Assembly (NCBI GenBank): GCA_020635435.1
Contig: JACJZU010000001.1
Span: 558,001 to 622,000, forward strand
Direction of reading: 5' to 3'
DNA from: Flavobacteriales bacterium
Lineage (GTDB): Bacteria > Bacteroidota > Bacteroidia > NS11-12g > UBA9320
DNA length: 64,000 nt
The notes under the pieces were generated by a model. The model did not search any database, was not told the origin of the DNA, and saw only the letters and a program-made list of their open reading frames with translations. Made by a program: the position numbers and the translations under genes. This document shows, one piece after another, positions 49,901-58,456 of this stretch; the stretch's first letter is position 1, and each line of letters opens with the position of its first letter.

Positions 49901-50558
49901 CTCTACAAACCGCATCTGGTCCATCAATGGGTCGGAGGTTTCCAGCAGCGCCTCCTTCAAGCGAAGCTTTGGCAGCGGTACCTACCGCATACAATGCATC
50001 TGGAACGATGGCACCTGCATCGATACCACGGCTGCGCGCCGGGTCTTTGTATATCCCGAGCCGATCGTATCGGCACTCACCCTGCAAAGCAATGGAAACG
50101 GGGCCTTCAGCTTCGGCTACAACGCCAATTTCAGGCCCATCACCCGGAAATGGTGGGTATCCGGATCTCAGGCCGATACCGCACCGATCCTCAAGCACCT
50201 GTTCGACGGCAAAACCCAACTGCGCGTGCAACTCGAGCTCACCGATTCCAACGGATGCGTGGTCGTGGCCGATTCCCTGTTCGACCTCAACCCCGAACCC
50301 TTCTTCTTCATCCCCAACGCCTTCTCCCCCAACGGCGATGCCTTAAACGATGTTTTTGGTCCTTTCGGTTTTGGATACGATTGGGAAATTTCCATTTACA
50401 GCGGAACCGGACAACTGCTTTACAAAGGTCTGAACAGCCCCTGGAACGGTAAAACGAAGGGAGAAGATTGCCCTGCGGATGTGTATTTCTATCATATACG
50501 ATTCTGGAATGCCACAAGAAGTGAATCGGTCAAAGGGATGCTGCATTTGATGCGCTAA
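46977..50558 (+). CDS. Array protein B, copy 5 (T9SS type B sorting domain), mosaic
   Basis: Intact, 1,193 aa, start overlapping A by 8 nt (ATGAATAG). The signal peptide is MNRYTLLLLFWLILPISGIAQ. The first ~280 residues follow copy 4 nearly exactly. From about YTFPETGNSFVSFQNF the sequence switches to copy 1 type (EYFKWYLFFLDPGWPYRLGN), then to copy 3 type (KSVHLFSGDSLHKVFHTTEA), then back to copy 1 type (LYVTSDSLIGIAPT), before joining the common 3' half. It ends in the type B sorting domain. Because copy 5 A is the in-frame one, this B is the likeliest to be co-translated with a secreted A. Confidence 0.86.
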   Translation: MNRYTLLLLFWLILPISGIAQQDNAHLSVDVLGKGRYLVRAFDTYGYQIALHPIQGTRIRFYVGNPNHQSHIYLVNPDFWTIEKLDNNPFDTLRQPRRLLAQAIIDVTDSQYTGLDTASQLYFYCSILEEHLPPWWWTFGTYSSDPYRSNANLYPAIIYQKNLQDNGFNTNKGPFLDTISLGRTRDIQIFSPGAYDTDDDSLEIFYDIPVHSFSKSRNFPFGTKDGKPHHVFLIGGTNAGLSDPKWVSGYSEQYPIKLYCPLSPSKCDPLRYTYPQTGMYTFPETGNSFVSFQNFQNKDKEQFPYSFRIVEYKKNKQGQWIKIGEYFKWYLFFLDPGWPYRLGNSYLNCASRFSNVSKSVHLFSGDSLHKVFHTTEASHANLGSKYFNQLRWNRVFDNSTIRVVDSTKSNKSLELQWVPTPQQARSQAHLLTLYVTSDSLIGIAPTMNNNIYGGQTNSHTIQFFVHPRPSVPIVPDSILCNRIHLSAPHFSTPGTWSFTWNLRSRSGQLLDSKQGEQVVLLAPYSDTFVVERIARNPLFEFPHFADTTLFMQAGFRVEIPRDTNLCQNQCLRIIPHSDSASTRFQWDNGSVIQTVDTFSTCKPGLLVLYSYTPAGCADIDSISIHKLDTLPFSIGNDTTLCPYTSLQLKLPASLSRLPFQWHDGNQTDSVRDLVAPFHASVQLTAPNGCISSAALSAHARPLTDTAFQLMDPPCLNERVRLAFRHTATDSVQSLLWNHSNTSQAGDTARVLLDRTKAISLQIRFTALGLSCSHTLTDTLRPLPLPQIAFNINDTLCSADLPQTLQLTGQFQTIQWFNNLDRISEPESYDPALRFHGPFVRGAVVSDSNRCRASDSLQIFIERADSISGQLPGVLCWNTEHLDLSAVQNRFNDLSWTHSGAGSFVFSGNPPRYIPHPSDRGLAIHFRALGSSAAYCPAPERSFHVQFPADPQVNIYPGDTSACPPLDLTFQLSPDPSTNRIWSINGSEVSSSASFKRSFGSGTYRIQCIWNDGTCIDTTAARRVFVYPEPIVSALTLQSNGNGAFSFGYNANFRPITRKWWVSGSQADTAPILKHLFDGKTQLRVQLELTDSNGCVVVADSLFDLNPEPFFFIPNAFSPNGDALNDVFGPFGFGYDWEISIYSGTGQLLYKGLNSPWNGKTKGEDCPADVYFYHIRFWNATRSESVKGMLHLMR

Positions 50559-50835
50559 GGGGCGGGATGCTGCTTTGGGTTTACTCGGAGGTATTTGTCA
50601 TAATATTGGGATTGAAAAGCAATATAAGAATTGCAGCAAGTATTTTATATTGATAGTATTGGCAATACATGTTCTCATTGAAAACTGACGTGCAGTTAGT
50701 ACAAAAGTTCGCCAATATCGGCGCAAGACGTATTCAAACTTGTGATTAGTGCCCAAACTATTATATCGAAATATTTGCATTAACCCCGAGTTTTCTTATA
50801 TTCGGAATAATATATGAAAAATATCAAGAATAACG
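50559..50835. other. Right edge of the array and AT-rich intergenic region
   Basis: The first ~46 bp repeat the start of the cassette leader, ending at GTATTTGTCATAAT (50591-50604). The rest of the leader is missing and the sequence becomes unrelated and AT-rich. An ATG at 50814 (MKNIKN...) is out of frame with the gene at 50836 and closes quickly. No RNA gene is visible. Confidence 0.7.
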
Positions 50836-51324
50836 ATGGCAATATTTGCCCTTGCTTTAGGCTTTTTCCTTTATTCATATGGTGAAAGTTTCATCACAAT
50901 TGAAGATCGTGATTTGACAACCGAATTTATAAAAGTTGATACATACGAAGCCGGTTTTAAAAAGGGCAACACAGAAACACCTCCACAGACTTGTAGCGGG
51001 GACATGCCTTGCGGGCCTTGCCCGGGAATATGTTGGCAATCGAAAGGGAAAAAGAAGACAAATCTACCCGTTGGAGCTCACGATTCGGGATGGCGTGAAT
51101 GCACACTCACTTTAGCCGTCAATCAGATGACAATGGCTTGGGCAGAACCAGCTGATGAAGATCCAGGTGACGGCAAATCTCATTTTCCAAATGATTGGAA
51201 TATCGGTGACGAACTGAGTCAATACATGGGATATGACTCGATTGTAATTGATGCTGGTGCATACACTTTGGATTATAGCAGCAACCCTTATCGCACTGCA
51301 GTGGTAGATGTAACTCTCTATTAA
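50836..51324 (+). CDS. Small exported Cys-rich protein of unknown function
   Basis: A 162-aa protein I do not recognise. It starts MAIFALALGFFLYSYGESF, a hydrophobic stretch serving as signal peptide or anchor but lacking the usual basic residues; a TGA at 50815 closes the frame upstream. A Cys-rich knot (TCSGDMPCGPCPGICWQ) at ~53-69 is followed by a Gly/Asp-rich beta region. There is no sorting domain. A basic n-region (MKNIKN) sits in a different frame just upstream, so a 1-nt frameshift in the start region is possible. Confidence 0.6.
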   Translation: MAIFALALGFFLYSYGESFITIEDRDLTTEFIKVDTYEAGFKKGNTETPPQTCSGDMPCGPCPGICWQSKGKKKTNLPVGAHDSGWRECTLTLAVNQMTMAWAEPADEDPGDGKSHFPNDWNIGDELSQYMGYDSIVIDAGAYTLDYSSNPYRTAVVDVTLY

Positions 51325-51400
51325 TCAATTCGCATACATCGATAGTAACGGTGGAACTATCCCAGATGTAGTCTAGGATGCTTAATCAAGTATTGATCCC

Positions 51401-51982
51401 GTGAAAAAGTTAGTTTTAATATGGTTAATATTTTCGAACGCTTCATGTTCATTGTACATGAAACTGAAATATGGATCATCCCAACCTGTAGACGAGAAAA
51501 TGCACAAGCAAATAAATTATTTGCTCAGACATGATTTAGACACATCCTACATGTTTCAAATACGTGGCAAGTCCGCAAATCATTTCTGGACAACAGAATA
51601 TCCCCTTTATACCATGGATACCCTTGAAGCACGACCCTATCAGGTCCGGTTCTTCAACAATTCTGGCAAACCCATTTATAACTGGTCCATTTGCTATGGA
51701 TACATTAACGAGCATCTTGTGAATTTGAACACCGATTCTATTTCAAACAATCAGATGTCTAAAAAATTGGATTTGTATAAATTATCAGCTTTCACAAATG
51801 ACCCTCAAAAATTCAGTTCCATCATGGATAATGACTTTGATGTTTGCATAGTATCTTTTTGGGCAATGTACTTTGGGAAACCAATGATTCACACTCTACG
51901 CTCCATTGAGAACTTCATTGACACATCCCAATTGAAGGTCGTACACGTAAAATGCAATCTGGGACGATGGACTGATGAATGA
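51401..51982 (+). CDS. Putative lipoprotein of unknown function
   Basis: A 193-aa protein from a GTG at 51401 (MKKLVLIWLIFSNASCSLYM). The basic start, hydrophobic core and SNASC suggest a lipobox with Cys16 as the lipid site. The mature part is mixed alpha/beta and without recognisable motifs (RPYQVRFFNNSGKPIYNWSI, FDVCIVSFWAMYFGKPM). No sorting domain. It follows the Cys-rich gene by 76 bp on the same strand and may be co-transcribed. Confidence 0.6.
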   Translation: MKKLVLIWLIFSNASCSLYMKLKYGSSQPVDEKMHKQINYLLRHDLDTSYMFQIRGKSANHFWTTEYPLYTMDTLEARPYQVRFFNNSGKPIYNWSICYGYINEHLVNLNTDSISNNQMSKKLDLYKLSAFTNDPQKFSSIMDNDFDVCIVSFWAMYFGKPMIHTLRSIENFIDTSQLKVVHVKCNLGRWTDE

Positions 51983-52189
51983 TCATTTACATTGAAAAAT
52001 GCACAACTGGTCGAAAACAGCTCTTAAGGATTGTTTTACTGAGCAATGAGACCGAAGTCTCCTTATCTTTCTGGACAGCTTTAACAAGAAAGAATTCAAT
52101 TCCAATTTAAAAACAGGTCGGTTTGGGGTAAAGGTTTAAGCCGGAATGGGGCAAGTGCTTTGAAAATCCAATGGTGGGTTAAACTCAAA

Positions 52190-52264
52190 GTATTTGTCAT
52201 AATTTCAAATGTTCGATTCAACCCTGTTGAACATGTTCTTACCTTTCTGTATATTCGATACACT
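52190..52264 (+). promoter_or_regulatory. Diverged copy of the array leader upstream of a small secreted gene
   Basis: 75 bp immediately before the ATG at 52265 align without gaps to the 75 bp before each cassette ATG (GTATTTGTCATAATTTCAA, TGTTCGATTC, TTGAACAT, ATTCGAT.CACTATGAA) with about 12 differences. The rest of 51983-52189 shows no gene or hairpin that I can support. Confidence 0.75.
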
Positions 52265-52687
52265 ATGAAGTTTTCGTTTCTCCTTGTTTTGCTATTTTTG
52301 AGTTCGTCCATTCATGCACAGATCGGTTATACAAGCGTATTGGTAGTGAACAATAGTGCGTACGACATTTGTATCAACAATACCTCAGAGGACAATAGTT
52401 GCTCAGGACCCGGAGTGATTCAGACTTGTGTTTATCGGAATTTGGCGAGTGGCAACAGCACCACCTTAACTCCGTGTGTTACCTATATTGTTTCTGTCAC
52501 TGTTCTCAATCATGGATGTCCGAACGCATGTGGTACACCAACTTCAATTGCAATAGGTCCGGGCAGTGGAGTGTATTCAGGTTCATTTACTGAATGTGGA
52601 AGTGGAAATACGACCAATTATTCCTGGACACCTAACCCCGGTTTAGGATGTCCGGATGTAACCGGTGCCACGCTCACATTCAACTGA
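52265..52687 (+). CDS. Small secreted protein of unknown function
   Basis: A 140-aa protein from MKFSFLLVLLFLSSSIHAQ, a textbook signal peptide cleaved after HAQ; the longer frame back to 52160 reads through the leader and is rejected. The mature domain is Gly/Ser/Thr/Asn-rich with seven Cys (YDICINN, SGPGVIQTCVY, HGCPNACGTP, FTECGSGN, GLGCPDVTG), a beta-sandwich-like composition without an obvious catalytic site or sorting domain. It sits where the next array cassette would begin and shares its leader, so it is probably regulated like the array. Confidence 0.7.
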   Translation: MKFSFLLVLLFLSSSIHAQIGYTSVLVVNNSAYDICINNTSEDNSCSGPGVIQTCVYRNLASGNSTTLTPCVTYIVSVTVLNHGCPNACGTPTSIAIGPGSGVYSGSFTECGSGNTTNYSWTPNPGLGCPDVTGATLTFN

Positions 52688-52800
52688 AACTATCATCAGA
52701 ACACTCGGCATGGAGTTATGGCGCTATTCAAGACAATTGAACCAGTTCTCCAGGACAGAACTCCTATTATTTAAATAGAATTATTGAACCTGTTTTTCAT

Positions 52801-55800
52801 TTGGTCAACCGTCCGTCTATATCTGATTATAACAGCAACAGAATTCCATTATTCAATTGGAAATATGCAAGAAGATTGTTCTCACGGCTTCAAAATATCG
52901 CTTCAAGATATATTTTCAGCTTTCTGCTTTTCTCTGCCGCAATTCCATCGAACACATTGGCACAGCAAAGTTCGGCATCGTTTGATTCCTCAGCTTTGCC
53001 TCCATTGAATAGTCCATTGAGGTTCTTTGAAGAAAACAAGGGACAATGGGCATCGGAAGCAACATTCAGATTGATTGACGGAAACAAAGCCATTTCACTT
53101 TTCCCGGACAGGTTCTCGTTCGCTCTCAGACGATCAGAGCCTCAGCAAAGTGTCAATATATCTGACTTCGAGCAATTCAATTTTAGCCAAAGCGAATACC
53201 TGGTTTGGGATGTGACACCCCTGCACTCCAACAAAGTGTATCCAATTGGTAGAAAGAAGTTTGAAAGGTCGGTCAACTATTTCGGTGCCGGCAATCCGAT
53301 TGCTCAATCCATAGAATCTTATTCTGAAGTCGCCTATAAAAATTTGTATGATGGGGTTGATTTTATGTTCTACACTTCGCCGAATGGAGCTGTAAAGTAC
53401 GACATTCACGTAGCCCCTGGAGCAGAAATTTCAAACATCAAGTTGCTCTACAATGGTGTGGATTCCCTTGCCATTGGGAAGAACGGCCAACTGCTCGTCT
53501 ATACGGCATGGGGAGAATTCACGGAAGATCCACCTATTTCCTATCAACGTTCAAACGACACCAAAATACCCGTTGACATTGTTTATCAGTTGAACGGGAC
53601 CGAGCTTTCATTTAAAGTCAGAGGTGCATACAATCCGAATTTTGCGCTCATTATCGACCCCTTATATGTTGATTGGAGCACTTACTTCTATTCGGATAAA
53701 AAGGCCAATTCGAATTTCCCTCTCAAATTAAGCTGGATTACTTCTGTAGATTTTGACGACGATTTCAATTGCTTTATTTCGGGTTTCACATCCGAATATT
53801 TTCCAGACCAAATTGGTGTTTACGACAGCAGTTTCAATGGTAATGTCGATGGTTTTCTTTGCAAACTGAATAAAGATGGAGATAGTATCCTCTTCTTCAC
53901 CTATCTGGGAGGGTCGGTGCTTGATTTTGCATCCGAATTTGCACTGACCCGTAGCGGAGATCTCGTTTTGGCCGGAATCACTTCTTCCCCGGATTTTCCC
54001 TTAAAAAACGCCATTGACTCCATTGGCCCTTCGAACAACAGTTTTTACAAAGGGTTTGTAACACAACTATCCCCGGATGGCAAACAACTCATTTTCAGTA
54101 CCTACCTTGGGGGAGATACTGGAAGTCATGGAACATATGTAACTAAGGCGGTGGTTGACAACAATGACCGTATTTATATCGCAGGCTTTACAACTGCTAC
54201 AAATTTCCCTACAACTTCCACGGCGTTTCAACCTAAATATGGCGGGCGTACCAATAGCAGCATTTATGGGGATGGTTTTATTTCGGTTGTTGAAGCTAAT
54301 TATGGAAACTATCTCTATGGTTCCTATTTGGGGGGGACCGGTGAGGAAAGTATTTATGATCTGCAAAAAGACCTAAGTGGAAATGTGTATTTAGCGGGAT
54401 TCACAAATTCCAGCAATTTCCCGATCACAACCGGACATCCAAAGTTCTTCAACAGCACTCCAAAAGGGACCCGTGATGGGTTCATTATCAAATTTGACTC
54501 CACATTGAATAAAATCGCCTTCAGTCATTTAATGGGTGGGAACGGGTCCGATTTCTTCCATGGAATCCACATCTACAACGACCAGCTTTATCTATTAGGG
54601 AATACTAATTCCAGTGATTTCCCCACCACTTCCAGAGCCAAGCAGACCTCATTAGGTGGTGGCACGGACGCGGTTGTTTGTAAGCTCACTTCGAATGGCG
54701 TCGGAGTGCAATATTCAACATACTTTGGCGGATCGGGCGATGAATTGGTCGATTACGGGTTGGGCCTGAACAACAGTGTAGGCATCGTATGCAATGTGCG
54801 TGGAGAAGCATTTATTGTTGGTTCCACGACTTCAACTGATCTTCCTGTTACTCAGGATGCCTTTCAACGAAAGAACAGAAGCGCTGAGCGCAGAATGAAT
54901 CAGTTCAAATTATCAGCCTATGTAAGCAAACTGAGTCGCAAAGGAGATCAACTCTTGTACGGCACCTATTGGGGCGGAAATTTTGACGATCATGCCACAT
55001 CCGCCAGTTTGAAACGAGTGGATTGTGAAACACATATTGTTGTGGCAGGCTACACGCGCTCCACGGATTTCCCGACCACCTCCGGTGTCCTTCACGACTC
55101 TGCTTTCGATTTATCTCAAAGGGATACCTTTTCGCCTGCTTGCTCATTTTGCGGAACTGGTTTTATCAGCCGGTTCATCGACACACTACATCTCGATACA
55201 CTGAATCTGCTATCCCTCAATGTTTTGGGTGATACGATCATAGCCTGCGGTCGGACAAGCATCGGATTGGATGCCGGGAATTACGGAGGAGAATTACAAT
55301 GGTCGCATGGACCCAAAGAAAACTATGTATTTGTTTCTGATACAGGCTGGTATTGGGTAAGAGCAACCTACGGATGCGACACCATGGTCGATTCCGTTTA
55401 TATAGTACGGTATGAAACTCCAATATCCGGCTTGGGTAGAGACACCATTTACTGCGATAACTTTCCGATTCTGCAGCTTCGAGCTGAAAAATCAGGAACT
55501 GCCGCCCAATACAAGTGGAGCACCGGGGCAACATCCGGTACAGTACAGATTTCCAATCCGGGAAAATACTGGGTAAATGTTAACACTGCATATTGCGGCT
55601 CCCTCTCGGATACGATCAGGCTGGGTCTACAGGAAACGCCGGTCCTATCGGATTATGACACGGTTCTTTGTGATAGTACCTTTTTAATTCTGGATGCCGG
55701 TTTCTCCGACTCGACTATGGACTACCGGTGGAGCACCGGACAGACAACTAAACAAATACAAATTAGCCAACCGGGATCGATCACACAATATCTGAGCAGT

Positions 55801-57192
55801 GCTTGTGGAAGTGATTCGGCAAAAATCTCGATCGTACATCAAGTTACACCACGTGCCATTTTACCTGAGGACACGGTCCTTTGCGATTCATCCAATCTTT
55901 TGTTGCGTGCTGGAATCCGGAACAATGGAGAAAAATATATTTGGAGTGATGTACAAAATCAGGTGGCACTAGGGCAATCCGATAGTTTGCAAATTCTTGC
56001 ACCAACCGTACTTCAGCTTCAAATTGAGAACTCCTGTGGGATCGATAGTGCCCGAACCAGCATTTCCGTGCAGAAAACACCTGACTTCCAAACAACCGAT
56101 ACGGTCGTGTTGTGCGATGGAGAGGCACAAGTGATTGGTATCGCCCTGGATTCGAATTTGATATATACATGGGATAACGGAAGCTCAGTGAACTATATTC
56201 AAGTTTGGGATTCAGGAAGTTACCAACTCAATATCCGTAATTATTGCGGCACCCAGTATCTTACATGGGCTGTCCTTACCGGGAAAACACCTGATAGAAA
56301 ATTACCAGGGGACACCATTCTTTGCGACGCTGAAACATTCCTATTAAATGTGGATTCGGACGAAGACAATACTCAATATATCTGGCAGGATGGCACTACT
56401 ACGCCCCATTATGAGGTTCGTCAATCGGGTCTCTACTTCGTAGAAGTTTCAAACGTTTGTGGAATATTAAAGGATACGATACAAATCCGTATGCTCCGAA
56501 CCCCGAAAGCCGATCTCGGCAACGATTCGGTGCAATGTGGCTCGTTCAGAACCGTTTTGAAGTCTGTAGGTGAATCAGATAACGGTGAAACCTACCTGTG
56601 GCAAGACGGAAAAACCACGTCCACCAACCAATTAAATACTCCGGGAACCTATTGGGTGCAAATTGAAAATTTCTGCGGAACGGATTCGGATACCATTCTA
56701 TTAGGACGTTCCGATGGCCCAGTCGTTGACTTAGGTTCTGACATGCTTGTCTGTGATGGCTTTGATATTGAACTCGATGCCATGAATCCCGGTTCAGAGT
56801 ATTCCTGGCAACCATTTGGCGAAACAACCCAAAGGATCATTACCGAAAAACCTGCATTGTACTCCGTTGTAGTTACCGACTCGCTCGGTTGCGAAGCATC
56901 TGATGCAGTTGAGATAATCCTGGATTGTGAAAACGCAAAAAAGCTACCCAACGCCTTCTCCCCCAACGGCGATGCCTTAAACGATTTTTTTGGTCCTTTC
57001 GGTTTTGGATACGATTGGGAAATTTCCATTTACAGCGGAACCGGACAACTGCTTTACAAAGGTCTGAACAGCCCCTGGGACGGTAAAACGAAGGGAGAAG
57101 ATTGTCCTGCAGACGTGTATTTCTATCATATACGATTCTGGAATGCTACAGGCAGCGAATCGGTCAAGGGTATGCTGCATTTGATGCGGTAA
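52801..57192 (+). CDS. SBBP-repeat / Ig-like surface protein with array-type T9SS type B sorting domain
   Basis: A 1,463-aa protein from a TTG at 52801; a TTG at 52876 would give a more compact signal peptide (FSRLQNIASRYIFSFLLFSA...LAQQ). The N-terminal region (RFFEENKGQW, YKNLYDGVDFMFY, VDWSTYF) is the domain that normally precedes SBBP repeats. SBBP-type propeller blades follow at ~290-760 (YLGGSVLDFASEFALTRSGD, YLAGFTNSSNFPITTG, YSTYFGGSGDE). A series of ~70-residue Ig-like modules with D-T-LCD starts (DTVLCDSTF, DTVLCDSSN, DTILCDAETF) runs to ~1375. The last ~80 residues are almost the same, at DNA level too, as the array B sorting domain (from 56948), though the rest is unrelated. Probably surface-displayed via T9SS; role unknown. 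Confidence 0.87.
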   Translation: MVNRPSISDYNSNRIPLFNWKYARRLFSRLQNIASRYIFSFLLFSAAIPSNTLAQQSSASFDSSALPPLNSPLRFFEENKGQWASEATFRLIDGNKAISLFPDRFSFALRRSEPQQSVNISDFEQFNFSQSEYLVWDVTPLHSNKVYPIGRKKFERSVNYFGAGNPIAQSIESYSEVAYKNLYDGVDFMFYTSPNGAVKYDIHVAPGAEISNIKLLYNGVDSLAIGKNGQLLVYTAWGEFTEDPPISYQRSNDTKIPVDIVYQLNGTELSFKVRGAYNPNFALIIDPLYVDWSTYFYSDKKANSNFPLKLSWITSVDFDDDFNCFISGFTSEYFPDQIGVYDSSFNGNVDGFLCKLNKDGDSILFFTYLGGSVLDFASEFALTRSGDLVLAGITSSPDFPLKNAIDSIGPSNNSFYKGFVTQLSPDGKQLIFSTYLGGDTGSHGTYVTKAVVDNNDRIYIAGFTTATNFPTTSTAFQPKYGGRTNSSIYGDGFISVVEANYGNYLYGSYLGGTGEESIYDLQKDLSGNVYLAGFTNSSNFPITTGHPKFFNSTPKGTRDGFIIKFDSTLNKIAFSHLMGGNGSDFFHGIHIYNDQLYLLGNTNSSDFPTTSRAKQTSLGGGTDAVVCKLTSNGVGVQYSTYFGGSGDELVDYGLGLNNSVGIVCNVRGEAFIVGSTTSTDLPVTQDAFQRKNRSAERRMNQFKLSAYVSKLSRKGDQLLYGTYWGGNFDDHATSASLKRVDCETHIVVAGYTRSTDFPTTSGVLHDSAFDLSQRDTFSPACSFCGTGFISRFIDTLHLDTLNLLSLNVLGDTIIACGRTSIGLDAGNYGGELQWSHGPKENYVFVSDTGWYWVRATYGCDTMVDSVYIVRYETPISGLGRDTIYCDNFPILQLRAEKSGTAAQYKWSTGATSGTVQISNPGKYWVNVNTAYCGSLSDTIRLGLQETPVLSDYDTVLCDSTFLILDAGFSDSTMDYRWSTGQTTKQIQISQPGSITQYLSSACGSDSAKISIVHQVTPRAILPEDTVLCDSSNLLLRAGIRNNGEKYIWSDVQNQVALGQSDSLQILAPTVLQLQIENSCGIDSARTSISVQKTPDFQTTDTVVLCDGEAQVIGIALDSNLIYTWDNGSSVNYIQVWDSGSYQLNIRNYCGTQYLTWAVLTGKTPDRKLPGDTILCDAETFLLNVDSDEDNTQYIWQDGTTTPHYEVRQSGLYFVEVSNVCGILKDTIQIRMLRTPKADLGNDSVQCGSFRTVLKSVGESDNGETYLWQDGKTTSTNQLNTPGTYWVQIENFCGTDSDTILLGRSDGPVVDLGSDMLVCDGFDIELDAMNPGSEYSWQPFGETTQRIITEKPALYSVVVTDSLGCEASDAVEIILDCENAKKLPNAFSPNGDALNDFFGPFGFGYDWEISIYSGTGQLLYKGLNSPWDGKTKGEDCPADVYFYHIRFWNATGSESVKGMLHLMR

Positions 57193-57396
57193 AGTTCTGG
57201 ACATAAACGCAAATAACCTTCATATAATTAAGTTAAATATTGAACACCTAGTTTGACAACTTATCGGCAAATGCGAAAATCGGAATTCCTATTTGGGCCA
57301 TATCCTACCAATATTGAACTCTCTCCAAAACCCACCCATCAACCTATGAACCCATTAACCCATCAACCTAACCACCCACCAAGCTGGTTTCACTGC
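57193..57396. other. Intergenic region with a C/A-rich direct repeat before a signal peptide
   Basis: ACCCATCAACCT occurs at 57334-57345 and 57358-57369 in a CCCAT/AACC-rich stretch. An in-frame ATG at 57346 lies between them and could extend the next protein by 17 residues (MNPLTHQPNHPPSWFHC). No terminator for the preceding gene is evident. Confidence 0.6.
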
Positions 57397-58365
57397 ATGA
57401 GACGATTAATTCTCTTCGGATTATTTACGCTGTTCACCAGCATTTCAGCCCTTGCATCTCAAGCCGACACGATGTATACAGACATTTCAGGTCGTATCTC
57501 AGGCCATACATTCTACAGAGGAAATCTGTGGATCTGCACCAAGGCATTAGATGTGTTCGAATACGACACTGCTGACCGTAAATTAGAACATCGCAACACC
57601 GGATTATGGTCCGAAGGATTTGGAGATGGAATGTTCGTTCACAAGAACAACTTATATCTTTTGCACGGCCGCAGAGTAAAGAAATTTGAAACGGATGGGG
57701 AGTATTGGCGTGATATAAGCCCCGATCTTTCCAAATTATCGCAGCCCAGATCGGAATACATGTTTTCGTGTTTGGGAGGAAATGACGAGTACCTATTAGT
57801 AGGTTCTTTTGGTGATTCGGAAGGGACTAAAAACCTATCTGGGGGTCTCATATTTGCCAGTGCGGATGGTGGTGAAAGCTGGGCTGAAGTACTACCTGAG
57901 ATCAATAAAACGGATTTGGAGTGTATGTTTTATACCGGTTCAGGATGGATCATTGGAGCCGGAAATTCGAACTTGTACTTTTTATATGAAGATCTGGAAA
58001 GGTTAGGAAGGGTTCCAATCACCTTGAGTTACAAAACCTGGGGTGGATTTCAGGCTGTGAATGCATTTCGCGATACCATTTTCGCAGTGAATGATATGGA
58101 AGGTGTATACTTTTCAACCGATTCCAAATCCTGGCACCCCTATCTCAAGCACAGACACACCGTTGCACTTGCTTTAGGATATGAGAATCAATTGCTTGGA
58201 TTCTCAAACGGAGGCGGGATCAAAACATTTTCTCCGGGCAAACTGGGAATGCTCTGCATGGAATTCCCGACAAAAAGGGATGAGCCTTTGCTTTTCTACG
58301 CCAATTTAAAGGGTATTCAGATCTATGGCACGACTAAGAGAATGGCCATCATTCATTGCGAATGA
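57397..58365 (+). CDS. Exported propeller-like protein, Asp-box type
   Basis: A 322-aa protein from MRRLILFGLFTLFTSISALA, a good signal peptide; in-frame upstream starts at 57346 (ATG) and 57253 (TTG) would place it internally. Beta-strand repeats with W/G-rich turns (GNLWICTKALDVFEYDT, NNLYLLHGRRVKKFETDGEY, YFSTDSKSWHPYLK) and an Asp-box (SADGGESWAEV) suggest a single propeller. There is no sorting domain, so it may stay periplasmic or be a lipid-free secreted protein. It is convergent with paaD (~90 bp apart). Function not known. Confidence 0.7.
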   Translation: MRRLILFGLFTLFTSISALASQADTMYTDISGRISGHTFYRGNLWICTKALDVFEYDTADRKLEHRNTGLWSEGFGDGMFVHKNNLYLLHGRRVKKFETDGEYWRDISPDLSKLSQPRSEYMFSCLGGNDEYLLVGSFGDSEGTKNLSGGLIFASADGGESWAEVLPEINKTDLECMFYTGSGWIIGAGNSNLYFLYEDLERLGRVPITLSYKTWGGFQAVNAFRDTIFAVNDMEGVYFSTDSKSWHPYLKHRHTVALALGYENQLLGFSNGGGIKTFSPGKLGMLCMEFPTKRDEPLLFYANLKGIQIYGTTKRMAIIHCE

Positions 58366-58456
58366 ATCTACAACAAACATGCACAATCTAACCGGAGCTG
58401 CTCTTACAGACAAATCAAACGTTCGAGGCGGGCAATGGAGGATTACAGGTATCGGC

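Larger units (their letters stand above)
22102..50558 (+). repeat. Tandem array of five ~5.7-kb two-gene cassettes (leader, 8-bp repeat, gene A, gene B)
   Basis: The ATG before the 8-bp tract recurs at 22209, 27883, 33630, 39281 and 44975, giving spacings of 5,674, 5,747, 5,651 and 5,694 bp. Each unit has the same order: a ~100-bp leader, the short-repeat tract, A and B. The first ~950 bp of A and the last ~2.2 kb of B are almost identical between units. The 3' part of A and the first ~1.3 kb of B differ clearly and are visibly more AT-rich. In the divergent block copies 1 and 2 resemble each other and copies 4 and 5 resemble each other. Such homogeneity points to recent duplication and gene conversion. 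Confidence 0.93.
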
